In this document: positions 1-7,835 of the stretch, one piece after another
Layout: the number at the start of each line of letters is the position of its first letter
Position numbering within the stretch: position 1 is the first letter of the stretch
NCBI GenBank assembly: GCA_030037185.1
Contig: JASHRR010000924.1
Location: 1-10,545 of the forward strand
Length of the DNA: 10,545 nucleotides
From: Xanthobacteraceae bacterium
Lineage (GTDB): Bacteria > Pseudomonadota > Alphaproteobacteria > Rhizobiales > Xanthobacteraceae
Direction of reading: 5' to 3'
Notes under the pieces: model-generated
What the model saw: the letters and a program-made list of their open reading frames with translations, nothing else
Database searches by the model: none
What the model was told of the DNA's origin: nothing
Translations under genes and position numbers: made by a program

Positions 1-1
1 G

Positions 2-418
2 GTGGATGACCCCGAGATGCCCTTGCTCTACGCCTTGCGCGACGAACTCGGGTTGAACAATCCGCGCTTCGGGTGCGGGCTCGGCCAGTGCGGCGCGTGC
101 ACCGTGCATATCGACGGACGTTCGGTGCGCTCATGCGGCATCGCGGTGTCGTCGATCGCGGGCCGCGAGATCACGACGCTCGCCGGCCTCGGAACACCGG
201 AAAGTCCCCATCCGATACAGAAAGCCTGGATCGAGGAACAGGTATCGCAGTGCGCCTACTGCGTAAACGGTTGGATCATGACGGCGGCTGAATTGCTCAA
301 CCGGCATCCGCGACCCACTGATGCGCAGATCAAGGAGGCGCTCAGCGGCCTCATTTGTCGTTGTGGGACGCACGCCGCCGCCATGCGCGCAGTCAAACGC
401 GCCGCCGGGTTAATTTGA
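2..418 (+). CDS. Molybdenum hydroxylase small subunit, [2Fe-2S] protein (5' end missing)
   Basis: This is the electron-transfer subunit of a xanthine-dehydrogenase/isoquinoline-oxidoreductase-type molybdenum hydroxylase. It passes electrons from the molybdopterin site through two [2Fe-2S] clusters. The 138 visible residues hold both: the plant-ferredoxin cluster at C25, C30, C33 and C45 (counted from the codon at base 2), and the C-terminal helical cluster at C84, C87, C119 and C121. The family normally has about 15-20 residues before the DPEMPLLYALRDELGL stretch, so the gene begins left of the window and the GTG at base 2 is internal. The motif after the third cluster pair reads CAYCVNG, while relatives I know mostly read CGYC or CGFC followed by Thr or Gln. 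The large-subunit gene starts 11 bases after the stop, which implies one operon. No FAD subunit is seen, so the electron acceptor may be a cytochrome; this is inference. Confidence 0.93.
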   Translation: MDDPEMPLLYALRDELGLNNPRFGCGLGQCGACTVHIDGRSVRSCGIAVSSIAGREITTLAGLGTPESPHPIQKAWIEEQVSQCAYCVNGWIMTAAELLNRHPRPTDAQIKEALSGLICRCGTHAAAMRAVKRAAGLI

Positions 419-429
419 AGGGGCGCGCC

Positions 430-2715
430 ATGACTGACAACAAAAAAAATGATCCGACGCTCAGCCGCCGCGCCTTCCTGACCACAACCGGCGCCCTGCT
501 CGTAACCCTTGCCCCGCCCGCAGATTGGGCTGCCGCCGCGACCTATGGAGCAGCGAGGAGACCACCCGTCACTGGCGATCAGCTCGATTCCTATATCACC
601 ATCGGCGCCGACGGCACTGTCACGGCCTACTACGGCAAGATCGACGGTGGCCAGGGCTTGGAGACCGCAATCGCCCAGATGGTCGCTGAGGAGATCGAGG
701 TGCCGTATGAGCGCGTGGGCGTGATCATGGGCGACAGCGCCCTGACACTCGACATGGGCGGGGCCAGCGCAGCAATTGGCGTCTCGCACGGCGGGATGAC
801 ACTGCGCCGAACCGCCGCCGAGGCTCGGCGGTTGCTGATTGGGATGGCGGCGAAGGTGCTGGGGATGCCGGCGGACGAGCTTAGCGTGAGCGACGGCGTC
901 GTACACGCCATCGCCGACCCTCATCGCCGGGTCGCCTATGCGGAGTTGATCGGAGGCCGCTACTTCGACACGAAAGTGAACTGGAATGGCCGGACCGGCA
1001 GCCAGCTTGCCGTTGCGGTGCACACACCACTTAAGGAGCCCGAGCAGTTCAACGTTATCGGCCGGTCGTTCCCGCGGCGTGATCTCCCGCTCAAAGTCTT
1101 TGGCCGCATGGAGATGGTCAACGACGTGCGGCTTCCCGGCATGCTGCATGCGCGCATGATCCGCCCTGCGGTCGCCGGCGCTGTACCGGTCAAGCTCGAT
1201 GAAGAATCGATCAGGCACATCCCGGGCGCCAAGGCGGTGCGCATCAAGGACATGCTCGCGGTTGTTGCTGAGAAGGAATGGAATGCCGTCAAGGCGGCAG
1301 CGAATCTCAAAGTGAGCTGGTCGGAATTCAAGCCGAACTTTCCGGGTCACGACAAGCTCCATGACCACATCCGCAATGCTCCGGTGCTCAAACGCGTGAT
1401 TCAGCGTGAGAACGGTTCTGTGGATGAGGGCTTGAGCCGGGCCGCACGCATCATCGAAGGCGAGTACGAGTATCCAACTCAATCCCACGCCAGTACCGGC
1501 CCGGCCTGCGCCGTCGCCGACGTGCGCGACGGCGGCGCAACCGTCTGGACCTCGACGCAGAAGCCCTATGACTCTGCGGCCTGCGTCGGCGAACTGCTCG
1601 GCTTGCCACGCAACAGGGTGCGGGCGATCTGGATGTTCGGCACAGGTTCCTACGGTCGCAACGATCAGGGCGATGCAACCGCCGACGCGGCGGTGCTATC
1701 GCAGCATTTAGGCCGGCCGGTCCGGGTCCAGTATATGCGCCACGAAGGCATTGCCTGGGACCCCAAGGGGACGGCGGCGGTAAACCGCGGACGCGCCGGC
1801 CTCGATGCGTCCGGCAAGGTGGTCGCTTACGAGTACATCAGCAAGGCGTTTTCACGTACCGACACCAACACGCGGGAAAGCCGCGCCGCCGACGTGCTCG
1901 CCGGACATCTATTGGGCTTCGATTTGAAGCCTGACCTCAGCTTCGAAATCCCCGTCGCCTCCTATACTTTCGATCACGGGCGGCTCGGCTGGGAGATCGT
2001 CCCGCCGCTCCTGGATCGCGCCTCGCCCCTGCGCACGACGCATCTGCGCGATCCCTATGGACCGCCGATCCTGTTTGGCAGCGAATCGTTCATGGACGAG
2101 GTCGCGGCTGCGACGAATACCGACCCGGTGGAATTCCGGCTGCGCTATCTCGCTAATCCGCGTGACCGCGACGCGGTCCGGATCGCCGCCGAGCGCTATG
2201 GCTGGGAGAAGCGTCCGTCCCCACGCAATGATCAGAGCGACGGTGAGGTTGCTGTCGGCCGCGGCATTGCATTCCGGCGGCATTTCGATACGTTTATCGC
2301 GCTGGTCGCCGAGGTAGGTGTTCATCGTGAAACCGGAAGGCTCGACCTGCTGCGCTATGTGTGTGCCCACGATGTCGGCATGATCGTCAACCCCGATACC
2401 CTCCGTCACGTCATTGATCGCCAGCTCGTCTACGGCACCAGCAGAGCACTGTTCGAAGAGGTGCGCTTCGACGAGAACATGGTCACCAGCCTCGACTGGG
2501 AGAGTTATCCGGTGCTGCACATCGATTCGATACCGGAAAAGATCGAGATCGTGCTGATCGAGCGTCCCGAAGCCGCGCCATCCGGAGCTGCCGAGATGGC
2601 TCTTGGCCTCGTACCTGCGGCCATCGGCAATGCCGTGTTCGACGCTACTGGGGCGAGGTTGCGTCGGGTGCCGTTCACGCCCGCACGCGTCAAGGCGGCT
2701 CTCGAACGTGCCTAA
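430..2715 (+). CDS. Molybdenum hydroxylase large subunit, molybdopterin-binding, Tat-exported
   Basis: This is the catalytic subunit of a molybdenum hydroxylase of the isoquinoline 1-oxidoreductase beta / aldehyde-xanthine dehydrogenase type, which hydroxylates an N-heteroaromatic or aldehyde carbon using water. The 761 residues match the usual single-chain length. I chose the ATG at 430 because an AAGGGG ribosome-binding site sits 6 bases upstream and because it places a twin-arginine leader (SRRAFLTTTGALL, R13-R14) at the N-terminus. The frame is open back to 355, inside the small-subunit gene. Visible landmarks are the GKIDGGQGLETAIAQMVAEE block near residue 70, the hammerhead-type segment around residues 215-300, the cofactor loop GTGSYGRN at 404-411, and the C-terminal catalytic glutamate E722 in SGAAEMALGLVPAAIGNAVF. 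The Glu is kept, but the usual G-[AVST]-G-E is G-A-A-E, and the usual E-G-G-x-V-Q-G stretch reads D-R-Q-L-V-Y-G. The substrate cannot be told from sequence. The small subunit probably travels with it as a folded complex. Confidence 0.92.
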   Translation: MTDNKKNDPTLSRRAFLTTTGALLVTLAPPADWAAAATYGAARRPPVTGDQLDSYITIGADGTVTAYYGKIDGGQGLETAIAQMVAEEIEVPYERVGVIMGDSALTLDMGGASAAIGVSHGGMTLRRTAAEARRLLIGMAAKVLGMPADELSVSDGVVHAIADPHRRVAYAELIGGRYFDTKVNWNGRTGSQLAVAVHTPLKEPEQFNVIGRSFPRRDLPLKVFGRMEMVNDVRLPGMLHARMIRPAVAGAVPVKLDEESIRHIPGAKAVRIKDMLAVVAEKEWNAVKAAANLKVSWSEFKPNFPGHDKLHDHIRNAPVLKRVIQRENGSVDEGLSRAARIIEGEYEYPTQSHASTGPACAVADVRDGGATVWTSTQKPYDSAACVGELLGLPRNRVRAIWMFGTGSYGRNDQGDATADAAVLSQHLGRPVRVQYMRHEGIAWDPKGTAAVNRGRAGLDASGKVVAYEYISKAFSRTDTNTRESRAADVLAGHLLGFDLKPDLSFEIPVASYTFDHGRLGWEIVPPLLDRASPLRTTHLRDPYGPPILFGSESFMDEVAAATNTDPVEFRLRYLANPRDRDAVRIAAERYGWEKRPSPRNDQSDGEVAVGRGIAFRRHFDTFIALVAEVGVHRETGRLDLLRYVCAHDVGMIVNPDTLRHVIDRQLVYGTSRALFEEVRFDENMVTSLDWESYPVLHIDSIPEKIEIVLIERPEAAPSGAAEMALGLVPAAIGNAVFDATGARLRRVPFTPARVKAALERA

Positions 2716-2928
2716 CTGCGCCATCGGCCGCTCCGTCTTGCGCTTGCTGGGAAATCTCGGCTAAGCGCTCGACTAGCTCACTGGGAGCAAACGCCATATC
2801 ACGATCGCCGCCACGATTGCGATTGCGTCCGTGAGTGCGTTCGCGGCGAGTGCCTCCGCGAAGACGTTCGTGCCGGCAACAAAAGGCAATATGGGCCGGT
2901 GCGGATCCCGCCGATTGGCTCTGATGAA

Positions 2929-2947
2929 CCGCAGCTCAGAGCTGCGG
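2929..2947. repeat. Perfect 9-bp inverted repeat with 1-base centre, operator-like
   Basis: The arms CCGCAGCTC (2929-2937) and GAGCTGCGG (2939-2947) are exact reverse complements around a single A. A 1-base centre fits a dimeric protein-binding site better than an RNA hairpin. It lies about 60 bases upstream of the proposed -10 element of the hydrolase promoter, a position where activators often bind. No regulator gene is in the window, so the binding protein is unknown. Confidence 0.4.
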
Positions 2948-3007
2948 CACGTGACTGCCCCGCCGTCCCGGATGGCGTTCAAATGACTGCCGCGCGAACC
3001 CGGATGC

Positions 3008-3016
3008 TGGTATAAT
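3008..3016 (+). promoter_or_regulatory. Extended -10 promoter candidate for the hydrolase gene
   Basis: TGGTATAAT is a perfect TGn-TATAAT extended -10 element, striking in GC-rich DNA. I see no convincing -35 hexamer 16-18 bases upstream, which is usual for extended -10 promoters. Transcription would start near 3022-3024, giving a leader of about 50 bases before the ATG at 3072. It suggests that the hydrolase is transcribed separately from the oxidoreductase genes. Confidence 0.45.
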
Positions 3017-3071
3017 TCGTGCGACCCAATCCCCGCTATCACTTTGTCGCAACCTGACCAGGGAGGCTGAA

Positions 3072-4136
3072 ATGACCACGCATCTTCAATCCAAACACAT
3101 CGAAGCAGGCTTGGAAGCACGATTGAGCCGCCGCGGTTTGGTTCAGGCGTTGGCCGCAGGCGCGGCGGCGAGCGTCGCCACGCCGGCGCTGGCGGAGCAG
3201 ACCGCCGTCGTAGCCGAAGCTACGCCTGCCGATTATGCGCGTGATCCGACGCGTTGGGGCACCGCCGAAGTTGCGGCACTGTTCCCCGGATTCAAGCATC
3301 TCGACATGCGCACGAAGGGTGCCATCATCCGCGTCCGCCATGGCGGGTCCGGTCCGCCGCTGCTGCTGCTTCACGGCTATCCGAACAATCACGTATTGTG
3401 GTATGCGGTGGCGGCACGGCTTGCGGAACGCTATCATGTGGTGCTCGCCGACCTGCGCGGTTACGGCGACTCATCGCTGCCCGAGCCCGGCCCCAATCTC
3501 ATCAATTACAGCTTCCGGGTCATGGCGGAGGACATGATCGAGGTGATGGAGAGCCTCGGCCACCAGCGTTTCTTTCTTGCCGGCCACGACCGCGGTGCGC
3601 GCCTGAGCCATCGCCTGTGCCTCGATCACCCTGACCGGGTGATGAAGCTGTGTCTGTTGGACATGCTGCCGAATTATTACGCGTGGACGACCGTAAACAA
3701 GAACCGGGCCATTGGCGCCTGGCACTGGATGTTGATGGCGCAACCGGAGCCATTTCCAGAAACGATGATCAGCGCCGTTCCGGCTGAATGGTTCCTGAAA
3801 GGCCGTGGCAACGCGAGGAACCCTCCCAAGGTCGTGTACGACGAATATATTCGCTGCTTCACCAAGAAAACCATCACCGGTTCGTGCCGCGACTACCGCG
3901 CCTTCGCCACGATCGATTTCGAGATGGATACGGCCGACAAGGACCGGCAAATCGGGATGCCGCTTTTGATATTGTGGGGGACGCGGGGAGCACCACCGAC
4001 GCAGGAATATCCGACGGTGTGGCGCAAGTTCGCAAGCAACCTCGTCGATGCGCAACCACTCCCGACTGGCCACTACCTACAAGAGGAAGCGCCTGATCAG
4101 GTGATAGATCACTTCATCAAATTCTTCACCACATGA
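3072..4136 (+). CDS. Tat-exported alpha/beta hydrolase, haloacetate (fluoroacetate) dehalogenase-like
   Basis: This 354-residue alpha/beta-hydrolase resembles haloacetate dehalogenases (EC 3.8.1.3), which use an Asp nucleophile to displace halide from haloacetate, then a His-activated water to release glycolate. From my memory of the R. palustris enzyme RPA1163, every key residue has a match: nucleophile D173 in GHDRGAR, carboxylate-binding R174 and R177, acid D197 in LLDMLP, halide-pocket H218-W219 and Y275 (in RDYRAF), and catalytic H334 in TGHYLQEEAPDQ. The oxyanion motif HGYP begins at H101. The N-terminus is about 60 residues longer than that enzyme and holds a twin-arginine leader (SRRGLVQALAAGAAA, R20-R21) with a likely cut after ALA at residue 41. 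Export is unusual, since the characterised enzymes I know are cytoplasmic. The start follows GGGAGG by 5 bases. It could act on another small acid or ester. Fold and mechanism are near certain; the substrate is inferred. Confidence 0.88.
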   Translation: MTTHLQSKHIEAGLEARLSRRGLVQALAAGAAASVATPALAEQTAVVAEATPADYARDPTRWGTAEVAALFPGFKHLDMRTKGAIIRVRHGGSGPPLLLLHGYPNNHVLWYAVAARLAERYHVVLADLRGYGDSSLPEPGPNLINYSFRVMAEDMIEVMESLGHQRFFLAGHDRGARLSHRLCLDHPDRVMKLCLLDMLPNYYAWTTVNKNRAIGAWHWMLMAQPEPFPETMISAVPAEWFLKGRGNARNPPKVVYDEYIRCFTKKTITGSCRDYRAFATIDFEMDTADKDRQIGMPLLILWGTRGAPPTQEYPTVWRKFASNLVDAQPLPTGHYLQEEAPDQVIDHFIKFFTT

Positions 4137-4535
4137 ATGGACTTCCGATTGAGCAGGCTGTCGGTGTGGTGGCGATATGCTCGAGCCGTGAGTTTGGCGT
4201 CGCCAAGATTGCGCGCTTGGCCTCGCGGTGGTGCGCGGTGGCAGCGAAGACGGGATCATCCTCGCTTTGTGCAGGCGTACTGGTCGGATCATCCAGGTGT
4301 TGCTGCCCGCGCCGTGGCCGGTTGCGCCAGCCGCCGCACCGATCGACTCGTTCACCTGTACTCCGTAGCAAGGTCCTCCCGCCATCTCGCAGTCACCCAA
4401 ATCATCGGCAGGTGCACTCCAGCAGCCGATGCCGCCCCAAGTGGTCCGTCGACTTCGATTGCTTGGACAATGACTTGTGAAGCAGGCGATCACTTGCGAT
4501 AACCGTACCATGGAAACACCATCGGAGGTTACACC
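4137..4535. other. Intergenic region upstream of the ABC transporter operon
   Basis: There are 399 bases with no supported gene. A + strand frame of 115 codons begins with ATG at 4133, overlapping the hydrolase stop, but its translation is rich in Arg, Ser, Cys and Pro, with no recognisable domain. A long reverse open frame is also present and continues antisense through the binding-protein gene. I find no terminator hairpin after the hydrolase. The right end holds a weak promoter candidate (4475-4503) and the ribosome-binding site GGAGG (4524-4528). Confidence 0.55.
4475..4503 (+). promoter_or_regulatory. Sigma-70-like promoter candidate for the ABC transporter operon
   Basis: TTGTGA (4475-4480) and GATAAC (4498-4503) are separated by 17 bases and each matches four of six consensus positions. 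Transcription would begin near 4510, about 25 bases before the ATG at 4536. The match is modest, and other placements are possible. Confidence 0.28.
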
Positions 4536-5798
4536 ATGGAAGGTCTGCACTCCCCGTATGGCGTCAACAGACGCAGCGTCCTCAAGGCCGCGGCCGCGGT
4601 CGGCGTGGCCCAGGTGGCATCGCCCTTCATCATCGGCGCCCGTGGCGAGACGCCGATAAAGATCGGCATGGTCGATCCGCTGACCGGTGTATACGCAGCG
4701 GTCGCGCAGAACGAGGTGATCGGCGCGAGGCTCGCAGTCGATCAGATCAATGCCAAGGGCGGCGTGCTCGGCCGCCAGATCGAGCTGCTGATCGAGGACT
4801 CGGCGAATGACGTCGGGACCGGGGTGCAGAAGACCCGCAAGTTGATCGACCGCGACCAGGTCAACTTCATCATTGGCGATGTGAACTCGGGCATCGCCCA
4901 GGCGATGGCCCAGGTGACCGCAGAAAAGAAGGTTTTGCACATTGTATCCGGGGGGCACACCGACGGTATCACTGGCACGGATTGCAAATGGAACGTTTAT
5001 CGCGTCTGCAATACGACGCGCATGGAAGCCAATTCGGTTTCCAAACTCCTGTTCACCAAATACGGCAAGAGGTGGCATTTCATCACCCCGGATTATGCGT
5101 TTGGGCATACATTGCAGGAGGCGTGCGCGGAGAATTTGAAGAAGCTCGGCGGCACCGTGACGGGCAACGAGCTGACGCCGCTCGGCACCAGCGATTTTTC
5201 CGCCTATTTGATCAAGGCCCGCGCCGCGAATCCGGATGTGCTGTTGCTGTTGCCGCAGGGCTCCGACATGGTCAACTGCCTAAAGCAGATCGTCCAGTTC
5301 GGCATCCACAAGCAGATCCACGTGGCCGGAACGCAGCAGGAACTCGAATCCCTGGAGGCCCTGCCGCCGGAGGCGCGCATCGGCATCTGGATGTTCGAGT
5401 GGTACTGGAAGCAGGCCGACACCCCGCACCTTGCGGAGTTTGTCGCCGAGGTCCGCAAGCGCAGCAACGGCAAGGTGCCGACCGCTCGGACTTGGTTCGG
5501 CTATACCTCGGTGCACAGCTACGCGCTTGCCGCCAACGACGAAAAAACAATCGATTCATTCAAGCTGGCGCGGGCGCTCGGCGACCTGGAATTGCCGCCG
5601 GAGGTAAAGTTGCAGCCTAACAAGTGCTACTACCGGGCGGGCGATCACCAGCTGATGACGTCCGCATTCGTGGGCGAGGCGCAATCGAAGGGGGTGGGCG
5701 ACGTCGAGGATCTGTTCAAGGTCGAAACCATCGTGGCTGGCGACACGACCTCACCGCCGGTGTCGGAGACCGGATGCAAACTGCAGTGGCCGGCATAG
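4536..5798 (+). CDS. ABC transporter periplasmic binding protein, branched-chain amino acid/amide family
   Basis: This type I periplasmic binding protein (Peripla_BP_6 / LivK-like) captures a solute for the permease-ATPase complex encoded downstream. Its 420 residues start with a twin-arginine leader (NRRSVLKAAAAVGVAQVA, R12-R13) and a likely mature start near residue 36-38. Family landmarks are IKIGMVDPLTGVYAAVAQNE (residues 41-60), GARLAVDQINAKGGVLGRQIELLIEDS after it, the FIIGDVNSG strand-loop, and the hinge region FITPDYAFGHTLQ. Two cysteines in the DCKWNVYRVCNTT segment may form a disulfide. The ATG at 4536 has GGAGG 7 bases upstream. A strong stem-loop follows the stop and livH starts 199 bases later, typical of operons in which the binding protein is made in excess. 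The ligand is unknown; related proteins bind amino acids, amides, urea or aromatic acids. An amino-acid ligand should not be assumed. Confidence 0.93.
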   Translation: MEGLHSPYGVNRRSVLKAAAAVGVAQVASPFIIGARGETPIKIGMVDPLTGVYAAVAQNEVIGARLAVDQINAKGGVLGRQIELLIEDSANDVGTGVQKTRKLIDRDQVNFIIGDVNSGIAQAMAQVTAEKKVLHIVSGGHTDGITGTDCKWNVYRVCNTTRMEANSVSKLLFTKYGKRWHFITPDYAFGHTLQEACAENLKKLGGTVTGNELTPLGTSDFSAYLIKARAANPDVLLLLPQGSDMVNCLKQIVQFGIHKQIHVAGTQQELESLEALPPEARIGIWMFEWYWKQADTPHLAEFVAEVRKRSNGKVPTARTWFGYTSVHSYALAANDEKTIDSFKLARALGDLELPPEVKLQPNKCYYRAGDHQLMTSAFVGEAQSKGVGDVEDLFKVETIVAGDTTSPPVSETGCKLQWPA

Positions 5799-5829
5799 AC
5801 CTACGCCGGTCAAGATTGCCACTGTGCAC

Positions 5830-5863
5830 GCGATGATGCCCCGCCACAGCGGGGCATCATCGC
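5830..5863 (+). terminator. Perfect 15-bp stem-loop after the binding-protein gene
   Basis: The arms GCGATGATGCCCCGC (5830-5844) and GCGGGGCATCATCGC (5849-5863) pair perfectly around the loop CACA. No T-run follows (the next bases are AGAGGGC), so it is not a classical intrinsic terminator. Its place, 32 bases after the binding-protein stop and 134 before livH, fits a structure that partly stops transcription or protects the upstream mRNA from 3' decay. Either would give more binding protein than permease. Confidence 0.6.
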
Positions 5864-5997
5864 AGAGGGCTTGTGATCCGGACATCAGATCCAGCCTATG
5901 CCCGCCAACCGGGTGACTTTCCTGCGGCTTTAGCTTCCGCCTATTTTGCGCCAGGCGCCGATCAGCCTGAAATGCAGCCTCCCCTGGGTTCCGATTC

Positions 5998-6867
5998 ATG
6001 ACGCAACTCTTGCTGTTCAACATCACGAACGGCCTCATCATAGGCGCCTTCTACGTGCTGATGGCGCTGGGCCTCTCGCTCATTCTCAACCTGAGCAACG
6101 TCATCAATTTTGCTCATGGCGGGTTTCTGGTGATCGGCGGCTACATCGCTTACACGATCACGCCCTATGTGGGGTTCTGGGGCGCGCTGGTGATCGCGCC
6201 ACCGCTCACGGCGGTCGTTGGCCTGGTGGCGGAGCGCATCCTGATCCGGCCGCTCTACGGACGCGATCCGCTCTACAGTCTCCTGCTGACCTTCGGTCTC
6301 GCCTTTATCATCGAGGACGGCACGCGCTTCATCTGGAGCGCGCAAGGCAAGCCAGTCACCGTTCCGGAGGTTCTGGCCCAACCGTTGAGCGACGAGTTTT
6401 TTTTCATCACCGGCTATCGGTTGTTCATGGTGCTGGTGGTGGTGGCGACCGTCGTGCTGCTGTTCGGCCTGCTGCGCTATACCCGACTGGGCATTCGCAT
6501 CCGTGCCGGCACGCTTGATCTTGAGACCGTCGCGGCGCTCGGCATCAACGTCGGCATGCTTCGGTCGCTCAATTTTGCGGTCGGCATCTTCCTCGCCGGT
6601 CTGAGCGGCGTGCTGGCGGCCGGTCAACTTGGCCTTGAGCCAACCATGGGCACTGGGCTGCTGATGCCGAGTTTCATCGCCATCATCGTCGGCGGCGTCG
6701 GCAGTTTGGTCGGCACCCTGTTCGGCGGACTGCTGATCGGAGTGGCGTCCGGGGTGACCGCCGTGTTCTTTCCATCCGCGAGCGAAGCCATCATGTACGT
6801 GCTGATGGCCGTGGTCCTGCTGATCCGCCCGCGCGGTCTGTTTGGCGAAGAAGGCATGATGACATGA
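5998..6867 (+). CDS. livH: ABC transporter permease, LivH family
   Basis: This is an inner-membrane permease subunit of a branched-chain-amino-acid-type uptake system and forms the channel with the LivM-type partner. The 289 residues form about eight hydrophobic segments. LivH hallmarks are NLSNVINFAHGGFLVIGGYIA (residues about 31-51), IRPLYGRDPLYSLLLTFGLAFI, the cytoplasmic ATPase-coupling loop around residues 171-183 (GTLDLETVAALGI), IIVGGVGSLVGTLFGGLLIG, and the C-terminal IRPRGLFG. The start at 5998 fits the family N-terminus, but no clear Shine-Dalgarno sequence precedes it (upstream is CCTGGGTTCCGATTC), so initiation may be weak. The stop overlaps the next start by four bases (ATGA). 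The symbol marks the family only; the solute is unknown. Confidence 0.93.
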   Translation: MTQLLLFNITNGLIIGAFYVLMALGLSLILNLSNVINFAHGGFLVIGGYIAYTITPYVGFWGALVIAPPLTAVVGLVAERILIRPLYGRDPLYSLLLTFGLAFIIEDGTRFIWSAQGKPVTVPEVLAQPLSDEFFFITGYRLFMVLVVVATVVLLFGLLRYTRLGIRIRAGTLDLETVAALGINVGMLRSLNFAVGIFLAGLSGVLAAGQLGLEPTMGTGLLMPSFIAIIVGGVGSLVGTLFGGLLIGVASGVTAVFFPSASEAIMYVLMAVVLLIRPRGLFGEEGMMT

Positions 6868-7835
6868 TGAGCCGCGAGCGGTTCAACGGCGGCGCGCGGC
6901 CGTTTCTCGCGCTCGTCGCCATTTGGGCGGCGCTGCTGCTCGCGCCCTATTGGATGCCGCCGCTGGGCGGCTACACGGCCCTGGGCACCCGAGTGCTGGT
7001 GCTGGCGCTGGCAGCGATGTCGGTGAATTTCCTCTTGGGTTTCACCGGCGTGTTGTCGTTCGGTCATGCCGCCTATTTCGGCCTTGGCGCTTACGGCACC
7101 GGCCTCGCGCTCAAGTTTGTCACGCTGAGCACCCCGTTATCGATCCTTCTGGGCACGGCGCTGGCCGGCATTGTCGGCGGGCTTTTGGGCGCGCTCGTCG
7201 TACGCCGCCGCGGTGTCTACTTCGCCATGGTGACCATCGCGTTTGGGCAGGTGTTTTATTACATTGCGTTCCAGTGGAGTTCGCTTACCGGCGGCGACGA
7301 CGGCTTGCGCGGATTTTCGCGTCAACCCCTGCATTTCGGACCGTTTACCATCGACATCCTTTCCAACGAGAACGCGTTCTACTACTTCGTGGTGCTTTTC
7401 TTCGCCCTGGTTACCGGCGTGATGGCGTTGATACTGCGCTCGCCGTTCGGCCGCACCATGCTGGCGATTCGCGAGAACGAGCGCCGCGCTCGCTTTCTCG
7501 GCATCGCGGTGGAACGACACATCTGGATCGCCTTCACGCTGTCCTGCTTTTTCATCGGGGTCGCAGGCGCACTTTACGCCCTCACCAATAATTTCGCTGA
7601 TCCGCGCGGGCTGCACTACAGTCAGTCCGGTGATTTCGTCATGATGGCGGTGATGGGCGGCATGAGGACCTTCTGGGGACCGCTGTTCGGCGCCGCCGTA
7701 TTCGTCGTCGTGCAGGACTATCTCTCCAGCATCACCGTCAACTGGATGTCATTCGTCGGACTGTTGTTTGTAATGGTAGTGCTGTTCTTCCCGCGCGGCC
7801 TGTTGGGCGTCGTCCGGCACAGGGCGCAGGCATGA
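6864..7835 (+). CDS. livM: ABC transporter permease, LivM family
   Basis: This is the second permease subunit, partner of the LivH-type protein. The 323 residues carry the LivM signature GFTGVLSFGHAAYFGLGAYG (about residues 59-78), the VVRRRGVYFAMVTIAFGQ block, the ATPase-coupling loop ENERRARFLGIAVERHIW (about 204-221) followed by FFIGVAGALYAL, and a C-terminal FPRGLLG. The long hydrophobic segments suit eight or more membrane helices. Translation could begin at the ATG at 6864 or the adjacent ATG at 6867; the first overlaps the livH stop as ATGA, so coupling is likely. Its own stop overlaps the livG start the same way. It shows no break or missing block. Confidence 0.93.
   Translation: MMSRERFNGGARPFLALVAIWAALLLAPYWMPPLGGYTALGTRVLVLALAAMSVNFLLGFTGVLSFGHAAYFGLGAYGTGLALKFVTLSTPLSILLGTALAGIVGGLLGALVVRRRGVYFAMVTIAFGQVFYYIAFQWSSLTGGDDGLRGFSRQPLHFGPFTIDILSNENAFYYFVVLFFALVTGVMALILRSPFGRTMLAIRENERRARFLGIAVERHIWIAFTLSCFFIGVAGALYALTNNFADPRGLHYSQSGDFVMMAVMGGMRTFWGPLFGAAVFVVVQDYLSSITVNWMSFVGLLFVMVVLFFPRGLLGVVRHRAQA

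Larger units (their letters stand above)
2716..3071. other. Intergenic region between oxidoreductase and hydrolase genes
   Basis: There are 356 bases without a gene I can support. They hold a 19-bp palindrome (2929-2947), an extended -10 promoter candidate (3008-3016) and the hydrolase ribosome-binding site GGGAGG (3061-3066). A weak 6-bp stem (GCGCTT at 2740-2745, AAGCGC at 2763-2768) follows the oxidoreductase stop, but its 17-base loop and missing T-run make it a poor terminator. A reverse-strand open frame runs across the region and into the hydrolase start, but shows no recognisable protein. Confidence 0.6.

Noticed and set aside
355..429. Upstream start for the large oxidoreductase subunit
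   Set aside because: It would overlap the small-subunit gene by more than 60 bases and place 25 residues before the twin-arginine leader; the ATG at 430 has a good ribosome-binding site.
256..1488. 410-codon reverse-strand open frame
   Set aside because: It is antisense to the two oxidoreductase subunits, whose motifs are unambiguous. It is a shadow of their codon bias.
2773..3120. 115-codon reverse frame with a hydrophobic C-terminus
   Set aside because: Its last 20 or so residues look membrane-like, but it covers the hydrolase promoter, ribosome-binding site and start, and has no recognisable family.
4133..4480. 115-codon + strand frame overlapping the hydrolase stop by ATGA
   Set aside because: The overlap hints at coupling, but the product is Arg/Ser/Pro/Cys-rich with no domain, and a second + frame of similar length covers the same bases.
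4077..5108. 343-codon reverse-strand open frame
   Set aside because: It runs antisense through the well-supported binding-protein gene and the end of the hydrolase gene, and its translation has no recognisable domain; long antisense frames are common in GC-rich coding DNA.
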